A stretch of DNA of 64,000 bases from Buddleja alternifolia (Eukaryota; Streptophyta; Magnoliopsida; Lamiales; Scrophulariaceae). The DNA lies in assembly GCA_019426215.1 (NCBI GenBank), contig CM033393.1, positions 29,018,591-29,082,590 of the forward strand, read 5' to 3'. The position numbers and the translations under genes were made by a program. Under the pieces are notes generated by a model. It searched no databases and was not told the DNA's origin. It worked only from the letters and a program-made list of their open reading frames with translations. This document shows, in pieces, positions 10,828 to 23,295 of the stretch; the stretch's first letter is position 1, and each line of letters opens with the position of its first letter.

Positions 10828-12126
10828 CTAATCTCTTCCTAACAAAGCGTTAAATGATGATGAATTTGTTTCGACTACAAAAAATGCCGAGTAGGAACTT
10901 TGGGTTCCTATTTTGACCCGACATGGCAAAACCCCCAAGACTTTGGTAGCTTGGCCTGAAAATCCGTAGACTGCAACATCAGCCGCTACCAAATCTTTCG
11001 AGCTTTTGCCCAGCCTTGTTAACATTTTTTCGGGCAAAATATTAATAGTGGCCCCATTATCGACTAATACCTTATTAATGGGAACACCCTCGATTTCGGC
11101 CCTTATGAACAACGGTTTCTTGTGGTTATTATCTATCTCCTCTTTTGAAAATAACAATTTTGCCAAATTTTCGACTTTGTGCACATTATCTTCGAGTGAC
11201 TTATCATTAATAATTTGAAAATAAGACGGGTTACCTTTTTCCTTGTCGGACGTGAGTTCGAGCGTATTTTCTCCCTCATCCGTACATTCTTTGGCTGCGA
11301 ATTCGGCTCGCAGCACGGTTACCATATCTATGTCCCTATCCTCCTCCATTTTCAGGACCCTTTCTAAAGAAGCTTCTTTCGCTTTTAAATCAGCTTCGTT
11401 TGCTGATTCCTCGCATGGTGTGTCTCCCAGTAAAATATCCAAGTCATCTCCGGACTCAAAATCCCCCAACTCTTCATCCTCTTCGGTCGTGACACCTTTT
11501 CCTTTTAATGCTGCTTCTCTTAGCTGGTCGCTCAACCGATCAACATCCTTTTCGAAATCTTCTTCACTAGGATTCTTTACTATTTTCGATTTCAAGATCC
11601 CTTCCGATAAAGCCTCTTCTTCAACCCTGAGATTCGCAATCATTGCCTCCTGTTGCATTTCGAAGGCCACTGCAGCTCGAGAATAAGCCACTTGTTGTGC
11701 GATAACCTTCGGGTGGTCATCTTTATTTCTCTCGATATTCCTGCAATATCCACCCAGGCTGTTTAAAGGTGAATCTCTACCGGATGAGGCAGACCTTCCA
11801 TATCCTCTGCCTCCTCTTCCTCGAAAGTGTTTATCGTAAGGCATTGTTCCAAACCCTTGGTTGTTCGTTTCGTACCGTTGCCTTTTATTCCATTCCCTTT
11901 GATATGCGGGAATCCAATTTGGATCGTTCGGAATAACCTGCAGCCTTACTAATTCGTAATGCAAAGTATCTGCGCACTGACTACACAAAACCTTCTGCAT
12001 TTGGGTTAAATTCGTCACCACCTTAGCAGGTGTCTGATAAACAATCTCACGTACAGGGGTTTCGAGTACCTCCTTATACGATTTTTCCTCTTTTCCTTGA
12101 GCGATCGATTTGGTTTCGCCAATCAC
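10828..12126 (-). pseudogene. Tat gag C-terminal region and aspartic protease
   Basis: A frame of 432 residues. The N-terminal half is a polar linker with an RG-rich patch (RGRGGRGYGR) and an acidic section. The last ~100 residues are a retropepsin-like protease: VLVDNGATINILP carries the catalytic D-N-G-A motif (usually D-T/S-G), followed by the AVYGFSGQ flap-like region and ending in FNALLGRD. It would process the polyprotein. It follows gag on the same strand and is broken off from the spacer by a TAG. Confidence 0.75.
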
Positions 12127-12138
12127 TTCTTTGTCTTT

Positions 12139-13545
12139 CTATTTTCCATCCTGATCGAAATCCAAAATTCTCTTATCGACTCCTGACAGGCATATCGTGC
12201 CTCTCTCATACTGTTTTGCTACAAACCGCCTGAAAATCTGACACTGGTCAGTGGTGTGCATGGTATTCATGTGCCATCTGCGCATGCCTTCCAAGCCTTC
12301 ATCTTTCACCTTCGGGAATGTCAACACTCCCTCATCAATCAGCCTGTTGAACAATCAGTTTGCCAACTTGGCCTCTTTTCGTACCTGTAAATTAGAATTT
12401 TCGAACTCGTTAATGTCCACAGTATTAATTTCGAAATTTAAAACAGGAAATGGATTTTCGTCAATGTCTGTTTTTTGAGTGTCAGGAAAAATTATGTCTT
12501 TTGAGTTCAATTTTTCTTGTATCAAATTCCTAAACATAATGCACTCATTTGTTTCGTGTGAAAAAACATTGTGCCATTTACAGTATGGCTTTCCTTTCAT
12601 CTCTGATTTCGAAGGTATTCTATGTCTCCCTTTTAGCCTAAGTTTTTTATTCTCAAGAAGCCAGTCAAATATTCGCTAGGTTTTAGTCACATCGAAACTA
12701 TACTCTTTTTCTTTCTTTGTCTGTAAAGATCCTGTAGCTACACAGTCTTTTCTCTCAAGAGCTCCGCATTGAAACGGGGGCCCTTTAACAAATTCTGCCA
12801 GATCGATTTCATAGGCATCTTCGAATGCCCATGGAATCCCCACCTCGAAGGCATTGAAACCCTGATGTTTTCTCTGGCTTTCCTCTCTTAACATATTTTC
12901 GTATCTCACCGCACTTTCTGCTAGACCTCTAAAATTGGAAAACATCATTCCGTCGAATTTTATTCTATTATCAAAAGCCATGTTTTGTTGAGCCAATTGA
13001 ACAAACTCAGATTCGGGGATGTTCAAATGACATTTAATCCTAGCTTTCTTAAATCGGGCCAAGAATTCTTCTATTGATTCTCCAGGATTCTGCCTTATTT
13101 TGGCTAAGTCACTCATGGTCATGCTCGGTTCAGTTCGAGCAAAATGATTTTGGAACTGAAATTGCATTTCGTCCCAAGTATGTATCGAATTAGGTGATAA
13201 ATTCGTATACCAGTTAAACGCTGACCCGATTAAGGAACTAGGGAATAACCTTAGTTTGAGATAATCCTGATCGGCTGCCTCTCGGCATTGGCAAGTGAAT
13301 CGAGACAAATGTTCGAGAGCTGACACATGGTCTTCTCCAGAAAACAAAGTGAAGTTGGGAATTTTATATGTTCTTAGGAAAGGAAAATTCCTGTCTACCC
13401 AGTCGGGGTAAGGTTTCCCAGGAATCAAACGGTGGTTCCTTCGAAAACCAGGCCCATATATCCTTTCGATGGCCATTTCCACTCGATTTTGAAGAGGATC
13501 TTGAACTTGCGGTCCCAAATTTCCCCCCAAGCAATTGTTAGGCAC
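12139..13545 (-). pseudogene. Tat gag: retrotransposon capsid domain and zinc-binding cluster
   Basis: Three frames in series. 12676-13545 (289 residues) holds the capsid domain: DHVSALEHLSRF, LRLFPSSLIGSAFNWY, FARTEPSMTMSDLAKIRQ and GESIEEFLARFKKAR. After stops come 12355-12600 with the cluster C-X3-H-X4-H-X4-C (YCKWHNVFSHETNEC) typical of Tat gag, and 12139-12354. All lie in one continuous register interrupted by nonsense codons, so the ancestor was a single polyprotein. Gag forms the virus-like particle. Confidence 0.8.
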
Positions 13546-13652
13546 GTACTACCCCCCAGCATATGGGAATTGCAAATTGTTATTCATAAAAGGGAAATCT
13601 TGGTTTGCGGGCAAACCTTGATTTCCTATGCTAAAAGGTGCATTCGAGGACC

Positions 13653-14453
13653 CTACATATGGGTAATTCTGAGACGCACCCTGCGTCCCATTGTAATATC
13701 CCTGACTACAACCAATATTTGGCCCAGGATTCCAAAATTGATATTAGGTGGATACCCAACGGGCATTGGTTCTGAAACATTCGGTGGTACGGAGACATTC
13801 GGTCTTGTTGGCTGAGGAATAGCTTGAGTTGTATAAGCATTCACCTGACTCACACGTGGATGCCCCCTAGCATTGTGAGGATTCGAGAAGTGCTGCTCCT
13901 CGAATAGCACTTGACTCGAAGTAGGAGGGATTTGATTCGAGCACTGACTAGTCTCGAATCTTCCTTCCTGAGCTCGAGTATCTCGAGGATACCCGAGAGG
14001 AACTTCATTTGGACTGACTGTCCTGGTTCGAATCCCAGGTTCTATTGATATTAATTGGGATACCTTTTCGCCTAGAATGTTATGCCTATTAATTAGGGGT
14101 TCGAGCGCTGAAGCCACCTGGGTATTTATCATGCTCGAGAAGACATCACATGTTTGATTAAAAATTTCTCCTAATTCCGTAATTACTCTAGTAACCTCTC
14201 AAGCCAAACCATCTCGAGCGTTTACTGCGATATATTGCGCAATTGCAGTGAATATTCGGGCTGACTCTTGTGCTAATGCTCGGTACTGATCATCGAATTC
14301 TCTTCTTTGATCTTCGCGAGCACCTGCCAGGGTCTGTTTCATAATTCGGACAAATTGTTCGTACATTTTGTCTGCTCTGATTTTATGTTTCGCAACTGGT
14401 TGAGTATCACAATCGTCAACCAAATCGTCTCTGAGTGAATCCTCAGACATCAT
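13653..14453 (-). pseudogene. N-terminal gag leader frames of the Tat element
   Basis: Frames of 84 and 159 residues upstream of the capsid region. The first starts with an acidic MMSEDSLRDDLVDDCD segment and a possible helix; the second is rich in P, N, Q and S (VPPNVSEPMPVGYPPN). I recognise no domain. The position directly behind the primer-binding site and the leader fits the N-terminal extension of gag. A stop separates the two. Confidence 0.55.
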
Positions 14454-14507
14454 ACAAGAATTTTATCTCTAGAAAATCTCAAAACGTCAGTTTTCAAGAA
14501 AAAACCG

Positions 14508-14531
14508 ACTCCCACTATGGTCGCCAAAACT
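14508..14531 (-). other. Primer-binding site of the Tat element
   Basis: On the minus strand, right after the 5' LTR, the sequence reads TTTTGGCGACCATAGTGGGA. The TGGCGACC start is complementary to a tRNA 3' end (ACCA preceded by a GGTCGCC-like stem). Tat/Ogre elements are known for a tRNA-Arg-type site of this kind; the exact tRNA is not proven here. Confidence 0.65.
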
Positions 14532-15466
14532 TGTTTCGTTAAAAAACAAACTAGATTAGGGTGGATCCAATCTCGTGTTCCGAGCCCCGCGATAATCTAT
14601 ATCTTGAGATTATCTTTCAACCCCCGCGCTCGAATTCGATGCGCTAGACGGTGGTTCAGATTTTAACACTTCGGTGTGTTGTTTAAACTAATTATTCGGA
14701 CCGCAATTGACTAAAATATGTTGTCTTCGAATGACACGATAATATCATAAAAGAAAAATTCAAGTATAGGTAAAAACTATCTCTCTGATACTTAAATCTG
14801 ACACAAGATAATTTTGTACCTACGTGAGAACCTTTCTTTTTCAAAACGATGATAATGAATAGAAAACTTAGGTCAAGATACAAATTACTGTCAAATACTG
14901 AAATCTGAAAGCATGTAATCTATACCTCCATAAAAGTCTTCAATTCGTAAAAGTCACAAACGAGTGAAATATTGGTACAATCTCCGGGAGCCGGATCCAG
15001 CAATTCTTGAACAAATCTACGCTACAAACTACTCCTAACTATGTCTACGCCTACTCCTATGATAAGAGAAAAATAAGTTGTTCTTTGATTTCATTCCTCT
15101 TTTTCTCGGTCGTTTTTTCCCCTTTTTATGCCAGCCCTGTGTATCCACGTCTTCAACCGCCGTGAACTGCTCCAACTCCTCTTTCAAATATTTTGTGTTG
15201 GCGGGCTTTTGCTTCAGCTTCAACGTTTTCCTTTAGTGAAATATAGTGGGCCCAATAGTTTGGGCGGTGCTTCGAGCTCTTCACTGGGCTTGAGATTCTT
15301 CTGGGCTTTTTGATTGTAATTTGGCAAGATATTTATTGGACCCCATATCTTAGCTGATTATTTAAATGGTCAGCCCAAGTCTTCTTTGTCCGGCCCACTC
15401 ATCTAATTATGGATGTTTAGGTTTTCCATAATTCGTAAAAGCCCATGTTTATTTTTGATATAAACA
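14532..15466 (-). repeat. 5' LTR of the Tat element
   Basis: A near-identical copy of 3174-4106 (935 against 933 bases), with TG/CA ends on the minus strand. It is followed on the plus strand by the target duplication CACCG at 15467-15471. Confidence 0.92.
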
Positions 15467-15471
15467 CACCG

Positions 15472-16492
15472 GTGCTACACATACATCCGAGCTGGACAGA
15501 CAGATGTATTGAGTATCATGAGTAATCAACGTAATGACCTTTTGAAGGCATTGACTAGAGTTTGTAGATATATGAAATATGCTATGAACTATGATTACTC
15601 TATACGATATATCCAAATGTACCAATAGAATACACTGAGGAAAAATGGATATTCTTTATTGGCTAGATTTTGTGCTACCTGTTCTGATACATTGTACAAA
15701 ATAGTCGACAGTCGGAAGGGCACAAAATAACATGTAAAATGGTAGTCTCAACACATATGTCGAAGATATAAAACCATTAGCAGTGATCTTCAGTGGCGTT
15801 GTCTCTATTAATTAAGTAAAATCAAATGAGAATGTATGGATCCAAATGTATGCCTAAAAGATCAAATAAACTGCATATCGATGGGAATGGGCCTAAATCC
15901 TACATAATTAAGAATCGACATAGTGGAAACCAAACCTTGTTGACTGGAGATCCCAAGATCTTGGTTCAATGGGAGAACGGAATTATGAAGATTCAGTGAT
16001 GCACTTGAGGAGTTTAAAACTCCTACCCATTCCTAGGATTAAAAAGTGCAACTTGCAGAGCATAGCCGAGGTTAAGCAAGTAGCTTTAAATGATTCCTAT
16101 ACTGTCTAAATGTGTGACGTAACAAAGTGGGGTACGGTAGGGTGCTCTTTATAGGAGATCACCTGTGTAAGTGAGAAGTGAGGGCCGCTTCAATATAGTA
16201 AACACTTATGAATCCAAGATGGTGTTCCATGGGCAAAACGGACCCAATTGAGAACAAAATCTGTTAGAGAAGCTATTATATGAGTATCATTGTCTTGGTT
16301 TACACAAACGGCTAACCAATTCAAGACATCACGTTCATTGGGTAGCCAAGTAAATTAGATGGTATTTCACTAAGGAAGGTTCAAAGCCACAAGCTACCTC
16401 TCCTGATGCAATAGCTTTTCGCCCAAACTCTCTCAGTGTCTGCATAGTTTGCATTGCATCTGTATAGTCTGCATTTGCATTCATGGTGGGTA
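15472..16492 (+). pseudogene. RNase H remnant and 3' untranslated region of copia element A
   Basis: Directly after the Tat target duplication, a plus-strand frame reads TDVLSIMSNQRNDLLKALTR, VCRYMKYAMNYDYSIRYI. This resembles the copia stretch where RT meets RNase H (normally RPDI..LSRY..HW.AL.RVLRYL..T.NYGL.Y). Stops and frame changes follow within about 150 bases. The remainder is a decayed 3' region ending in TCATGGTGGG, a purine-rich tract just before the LTR. Only a fragment of pol survives; the rest was lost before or at the time of the Tat insertion. Confidence 0.6.
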
Positions 16493-17696
16493 TGTTGAAA
16501 ATCTTGATTGAGTAAATTGTGTTTAGCACGATTTTAAGTGGAATGTCTTTGGCTTAAATTAATTTACGTTTCGAGTAGATAAATTTAGAGTATTTAATTA
16601 CTCAAATCCGATTTCGGGTGAATGAGAAATTAATTAACAAAATGTGTCACTTAAAACGTGGTTTGAATCAATAAATTGATATGAACAAAGGCGATTAAAT
16701 GATCACAAGCATACGATCGATGGCCGCGGTCGTATAGGAAATAGTTCATTTAGTTCGTGGTTTAAAATGTTCAAATCGAAAAATTGAGGGACCAATTTGA
16801 AAGGACTTAATGAATCAAGATTCAAAGTTTTGGGGTCAAATTAAAGTTTGTGGAAAGATAGGGGATGAATTGCACAGCTGAATGGTGCAACCGGCCGCAC
16901 CTAATCACTGCTCGGACAAGGTGGAATCTTATTGGCTGAGAGGCGGGTGCACGGTGCACCCGCCGCACCGGATACGAGCCAATGTACCTTTTATCTTTTA
17001 GTTCAGGGGGTGTTTTGAACAGGTGCAACTTTTGGGGCTAATGTGAAAAGTCCGAAAAGGTCCAATCAGGAGGTTGTTTGTCCAAAAGACACAACTTTTG
17101 GGTTTTTATGCAGAAACCCAAAAAGTTGTACTTTTTGACCTAAAACCTTTCATTCTCTATAAATAGCCCCCATAGTTTGGAATTAATTACACCAACATCA
17201 TATTCTCTTCTCTCTTGTATTCTTAGTACTAATTTGAGTACTTTGAATATTCTTTTATTTCTTAAATATTAATTTTAATATTTTAAGAATAGTGTTGAAT
17301 ATTAAATGCTAAATTGAGCATTTAAAATATTTTTGAAGTTCTTAAATATTATTTTAAGAATTATTTAGTACTAATTTGAGTACTTTAAATATTCTTAATA
17401 TTATTTTAATATTGTAAAAATAAATTTGCATATTAAATGTTTAGATGTGCATTCAATTCATCCGTGTCCATCGAGAGAGTTTGGAACAAGTATTTTGTTC
17501 ACTAGGCTCGAAAATTTGTAGTCCTATTTCCGAAATGTTTGTCGTTGTATCTTGGGAGACAATTGCCATATTCAGTAACCACCAAGTGCAGGGCAATATT
17601 GTCCTAAGGAAATAGGGTAACCCTTGCCTCGACATATCATTATCATTTTGCATCTTCATAAACACCGTCCATTACGTACTAGAATTTTTCCCAACA
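16493..17696 (+). repeat. 3' LTR of copia element A
   Basis: 1204 bases from TGTTGAAAATC to CCCAACA. The last 370 bases match 1-373. A TATA box (TATAAATAG) sits near 17157. Target duplication: the next five bases, GAAAT (17697-17701), should recur left of the other LTR, outside this window. Confidence 0.85.
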
Positions 17697-18420
17697 GAAA
17701 TACAGTAAAGATGACGTGAGAATTTAGACTTGATTCATTACTTGATTGAAATGAGAAATGTTCATGGGATACTTGGTAGGCTTGAGGTAGAATAAGTTTG
17801 AGGGTAGCTTGATAAGTTTGTGAAAGTTGAAAGCCTTGAGGTTGGGGCGGTTTTGCCCATAAGAAATTTGGGTGGTTTAGTCATCCCGGATTAAAGGTGT
17901 TAGAAAAGGGATTGTTATTCCGGTTGGAAGTCCCTATGTAAAAAACCACCTCAGAATTTAAGGGGCACTCATCAAACACATGACCTTATCCACAAAACAC
18001 ACAACTCACCTCTTGATTTACTACACGAAATTAATATTGCTTTTAGTGCTCATAGACTTAATCAAATCAGAAAGGGCACTCATCTGAGTTGTTAGGGTTG
18101 CGATAGCATCATTCTCTTGGACTCCCGCTACTTTGTTTGGTGTGTCCCTCTCTGTTGGCCATAAGTAATTGTTGTCAGCTATACACTCAATCAAATCATT
18201 AGGCCTCTTTATAAGTCTTGTTCAATAGTGCTCCATTCGTGCATCTACAACCATACGGGTCTGGGGATTTAGTCTATTGTAGATGGTCTCCATTTGGATG
18301 TGTAGAGGAATTCCATGATTGAGGCACTTCCTGATCAGCTCCTAGAAGTGCTCCCAGATCTCATACAGTGATTCTCTATCCAGTTACTGAAAAGAGGTGA
18401 TTCAGTTGCTCAACTTGGTT
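17697..18420 (-). pseudogene. Athila-like gag, C-terminal half (oldest element, piece 1)
   Basis: On the minus strand, from 18420 downwards, the frame reads LYEIWEHF, HGIPLHIQMETIYNRLNPQT, RPNDLIECIADNNYLW. It then reaches the zinc knuckle SCVFCGEGHVFDECP (C-X2-C-X4-H-X4-C) and PFSNTFNPG. These are the signature order and motifs of Athila-lineage gag, the capsid-forming protein. Stops are present (for example within WEHF*EL). The piece is cut on the left by copia element A and on the right by a solo LTR. The N-terminal half continues at 24911-25471. Confidence 0.78.
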
Positions 18421-20139
18421 GTTTCTGTTAGGGAAAAATAACCAAACGCAGAGGAAACGAAATTTTAAAATTTTATTTGGATTTCCCCATAACAGGATCA
18501 ATCCCGGGGTTTTATCAGACATATGTATGATAGAGTAAACGAAATTTTACCCGTTGTAGCGAAGTGGTTGGAGAATCTCAAGAACTTGAATTCTTCAACT
18601 TCTTCGCGAAATAACTCCGGTTGAAATCTTGATGATCCGAGCAGTCCAAAAGTCCTGCCTCTAAATTGTCTCGCCAAAAAAAACTTGATGAAAAATTATC
18701 CTTCTTCTTCTGGGTGGAGGCCGACGGCTAGGGGAGAGAGAGGGAGAGGAATTCTTTCTTGTGGCTCAAGAGTTTATATCTTATGACCTAAGTATAAGCT
18801 AATGTGATATATTTATATCACTTAAGTTAATACTTTGGGCTTAATTATCCCATCATGGACTCCTATTTGGCCGTCCATTGTTAGGTTGCATATTTTAAAC
18901 ATTTTAGCATGATTTACCTCATATTTATCTTTATTTTAGGCCTTGTAGTTAGTCTTTTCCTTTATTTTTAGCCTAATTTATGTATTTTGATTTCTAAGTC
19001 GTTTCAATGCTTTTATGAGCAAAAAAACGATGATTTTGATGAGTTGAAGGAGTATTTCTTACGAGAATAATGATGGCTAACCAAGAGGATGTGAAGAAAT
19101 GCAATAGAGAGGCCAAACGAGAAAGTTTCGTTGAAGAAATATTAAGAGAAAAAATTCTGCACAGGCAGACTGAGCTGCGACGCCACCTCATCACTTCACA
19201 GCCCCGGCTCGGTTTTAACATCCATTCAACTCTGTCTCTCTTTCTCGATCAATTTCCGTCGCTGCCTTTCTCTAGCTCCATCGCAACCTCCGCCGCCTTC
19301 AAGCTCAAACAAACCCCATCGGCTGTAAAGAACTCAATCCACCGTCGTCGTCGTCTGCCAGCACCACACCGCCATCCGCCATCCGCCATCCCACACCCCT
19401 GCTGTCACTATTCTTCTATTGGTGCAATTATTATCCCTCGAAGAACAGAGTCTCTCCATAACAGTCGGCCTATCAATCACTGTCAAGATGCCAAAAAGAG
19501 CTCGAAAAGAAACGGGGTCTTTCACTGACCGTGCTCTACAACTGATACCCACATATACTACCGCGAGAGATCGTTTGATACAAAAGGGTTTGACAAACTA
19601 TCCAAAAATCTCCACCACCACCGGCCAGTGCGCTTCACACTATGATTCCCAGGCTATCATGCACATCAATAGGGGAGTATTTCTTTCAATGTTATTTTAA
19701 TTGCATTTTGTTTCGATTCTTGCATATCCGTTTCACGTAAGTACATTGAGGACAATGTGTTGTTTTAAGTGTGGGGTGGTTGCTTGCAAGTTGTGATTAG
19801 AAGTATATTGAATTGCTTAAGTGTGGTGTAATGTGGTTAATTGGTGAAAGGATTGGGTATTCGTCATTTTTTTTGTTGAGTTGTTGCTGAAATTTGGTTA
19901 ATTTGTTCATAATATTTGTGTTCCCATATTTGAACTCTTGATTATATAAACATATGAATCTGATTTTTGTACATGGATACTCTTTTTATTGAGTTTGATC
20001 GCTGAGCCTAAAATTTGTGAAATTTTTATGCATCTTTACACACTACACACGAGTTCTAGTAAAGGGGATTGATCGGGGAGATAAAAGCAATTACATATTT
20101 TTTGATACATGGTGATATTTTGAGGAAAGTTGAAGAAGC

Positions 20140-20200
20140 TAAGAAAGAAAAAAAAGGAAAAAAATCTAGAAAAAAAAAAGAGAAGAAGAAAAGAAAAATA
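20140..20200. repeat. Purine-rich (GA) tract
   Basis: A run of A and G with short AAGAAAG and AAAAAGAGAAG units on the plus strand, inside the Athila interior. The phenylalanine-rich minus-strand frames across it are an artefact of this composition. Confidence 0.7.
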
Positions 20201-20906
20201 GTGTGAAAAGGTTGATTCGGTGGCCATTGAATGCTAAAATCACCCAATTTCGTTTCTAGCCTTTGTCACTCGAGTGATTAAGTCCGTTGGGGTGTTTTGA
20301 CACCTAGTGCCTTAAAATCGACTGGTTTGAGAGTCATTGGCCCAAAACTCGTTATAAGGGTGACATAGAAAGCTTGAATAGCGAGACATTGCACAGGTTG
20401 ATAGATTTTGAATGAAGGAAAGTGAATAAAGATGAAATATGATAGGTGTTGTGTTTTTGCTTGAAATAACTGAGATGTTCCCTTGCTAAAATTCATATAT
20501 CGCGCACGAAGGGATGCATATTAAATCAAACTTGTTTGGGATTAGTGTGAAGATTTGAGAGTAAAGATGTTCGTGTGCTGAAAAAATAATGATTCTATGT
20601 GTTTATTGGTTTATGTGTGATGATTGTGGGGGAGTAATAAATGTTGTGACTAGTTGCTGATTTAATGAACGATAAGACAGATAGACGAATGTCATGAATT
20701 TTGTGGGTATATTCTCTGCAAACCCTCACGAGACAAAACTCGTCCACTAGGGGTAACCTAGGGGTTTAACGGCTTGTTGCATGTGCTAAGTGCAATCGTG
20801 TTCCCTACGAAAGTGGTGTTATCTTTAGTTTTGTTTTTAGTTTTGTTTTTGTTTTTGTTTTGTTTAGATTTACTCGAGGACGAGTAAAGGTTAAGTGTGG
20901 GGTGTT

Positions 20907-22204
20907 TGTTAGGTTGCATATTTTACACATTTTTATCATGATTTAACTCATATTTATCTTTATTTTATGCCTTGTAGTTAGTCTTTTCCTTTATTTTTAA
21001 CCTAATTTACGTATTTTGATTTCTAAGTCATTTCAATGCTTTTGTGAGCATACAAGCGATGATTTTGATGAGTTGAAGGAGTATTTCTTACGAGAATAAT
21101 GATGGCTAACCAAGAGGATGTGAAGAAATGCAATAGAGAGGCCAAACGAGAAAGTTTCGTTGAAGAAATATTAAGAGAAAAAATTCTGCACAGGCAGACT
21201 GCACAGTTGTGCAGATATTCTGCACAGTTGTGCAGGTGCGGGTTTTTATAATTTTCATGGGCCGATTTTATGACTTGGATGGGCCGATTTTATGCATCTA
21301 AGACACCTTTTAAGTTAAGGGAAGAGGAAAAAACATTTTTAGGCTAGATAATAGGTTAGAGAGTCATATTATTGAGAAAAAAAGACTTGGAGAGAAAGAA
21401 AAGAAGGCTTGAAGAAGATTTCTTGGAGTTGGAAGCTTTCATCTTCTGAAGTTGGATTTATCTATTCCTCCATTGTTGAACATGAGTATTTTTATGATTA
21501 TGCAATTTATTTCTTGTTTTTCTTTAATTATGCATAGCTAAATTATTTTCTAGGGTTTAAGATGTAGTCTCGTGTATTAATTTGGATTATTGATGATTTA
21601 TGAATTTGATTCTTGGTTTGTTTATCTATTAATGAGTGTTTAATGCTTGTAATTGCTTGATCACCTATTGCATGATTTAAGATGAATTAAGAAGTACCGG
21701 GAGGTGAATTAATTTATCGGTTCAGATTTAATAGACATGTGTAAATTGCTTAATAGGGATATTGGTAATTTTGCATGAGACTAGTTAAACAATATTCATA
21801 GAACTTAATGGATTCATCTAATTTAGTTATTGATCATGGGAGTGGCGATAATTAATTTAGTTGGGTACTCATAAAGATCTCGGGAGAGTATTCATGTATT
21901 TAAGGAAATTGGGTCTTTAATTTAAGCAAGAATGATAATCCATAGAAATATCTTGATGAAATCTTAATCCTAGGCTTTTCGTTAATTGATTATTCATTTT
22001 AATTATCTCTGTTTTAATTATTTCTAATTAATTATGCTTTTATTAAGTTTTGCTTTTAATCAGTTAAAAATCACATCTTTGATAATCGATAGTCTAAATA
22101 ATAGGATAAAACTTCATTTGGTAATTGATAACCTTCCCTGTGGAGACGATCTTACTTTTTACTATATTATTTGTTCGAATCGGTGTTGTTACAGACGGTT
22201 AACA
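20907..22204 (+). repeat. 3' LTR of the deleted Athila element
   Basis: 1298 bases from TGTTAGGTTGC to GGTTAACA. Its first 295 bases are repeated at 18879-19172. The purine tract TTAAGTGTGGGGTG immediately precedes it. Confidence 0.85.
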
Positions 22205-23295
22205 TCCATTATGGCCTTGGTGTGCCACTTGGTGCACCAATTTGAGCTTAGTCCAATCCACTATTTAATTAATTAATTCAATCCAATTAATTAATCTAAT
22301 TAAATAATAGATAGGATATTTAATTAATTTTATTTCTCCAAGAAATACATATTAATTAAATTATAAATGAACTAACTTATTTTTTCAAATAATTAATTCC
22401 ATTTAATTAATTTTAAGTATCCAATACTTAAAATATTGCCACAAGAAATATTTTGTATTTTTCATTGATTTTTCTTTTTTAAGCGTGACTCTTTAGGTTC
22501 ATTTATATTTGGCAATAGGAGGATTCCATTGAGTATGTGTCTTTCCTTGCCAGTCAAGTGGTCCGTGTTTTAACCCAAATAAGATGAAATGATTGGATCA
22601 TTTTTACCTTTCCTATTGTAAATACCGTGTGAATATAAACTCTTCGTTTCCTTATCTCGGTCAAGTGAGAGTCATGGTTTTTGGTCAAACTCACTAACTT
22701 GACACTATGCTATATTTGTAATAAGTTCAGATCAGTGAATGCTTTGGCCAAAGACTTTAATATCTAACTTACTTATAAATGCACAGAACAATTCCTCGTT
22801 TACCTTCGAGGGAACGAATCTCATCTTGGATATCAGTTAAAACTACTACTTGCCCATTAGGTTGCAGTTTGAGGTTGACCTCACCAAAGGGTGAATTGGG
22901 CCTAACTACTCTAATGACAAACCTAATATTACAAGTATATCTTCAACTCGATTCCTCAAGTCTAAATTTCAGACACACCTTTTACAATTTAATCAATTCT
23001 GTCATTGACTGTCAAAGAGTGAAAACCCATGTGACAGAATTGATGCGAGTCATGTCTAAGTGCTATTATCTCCATCAGTGCACCTATGATGTGAGTTCTT
23101 CACTACTTCCTAGTGATTGAAGGACACCTTTCTCATCAAAACTCAAATCATACAAGTTTTCATGATTTCCAATGCCTAATAGAAAATCATTGACTTGCAG
23201 ACTATTTTAGTACACAAGTATCAAACTCCTCTAGTGCCTTAGAGAGTTAACTCTTGTGTTCATGGACTTATAGACTATTACAATATATAAATATT

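Larger units (their letters stand above)
3174..15466 (-). mobile_element. Ty3/gypsy Tat-lineage LTR retrotransposon with antisense cargo gene
   Basis: A complete insertion on the minus strand: 5' LTR 14532-15466, primer-binding site just inside it, gag, protease, reverse transcriptase, remnant integrase, a large region holding an antisense gene, polypurine tract and 3' LTR 3174-4106. The flanking 5-bp duplication CACCG (3169-3173 and 15467-15471) is perfect. The two LTRs differ at roughly 20 of about 934 positions by eye, so the insertion is fairly recent. Gag with a C-X3-H-X4-H-X4-C cluster and pol of this style match the Tat branch, which is known to carry additional ORFs. Because pol has an internal deletion and stop codons, this copy is probably non-autonomous. 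Confidence 0.9.
18879..22204 (+). mobile_element. Internally deleted Athila-type gypsy element
   Basis: Flanked by the perfect 5-bp duplication TCCAT (18874-18878 and 22205-22209). The left LTR keeps only its first 294 bases (18879-19172, matching 20907-21201) and then joins directly to the 3' part of the interior. The right LTR is complete (20907-22204). The interior ends with CTCGAGGACGAG and GTTAAGTGTGGGGTG just before the LTR, a classic Athila polypurine region. Gag and pol are absent. A frame at 19419-19700 (MPKRARKETGSFTDRALQLI) may be a remnant of the region between pol and LTR; I cannot assign a function. Confidence 0.82.

Noticed and set aside
20036..20247. Phenylalanine-rich minus-strand frames that could look like a membrane protein
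   Set aside because: They lie across a purine-rich tract of an Athila interior; the composition explains them.
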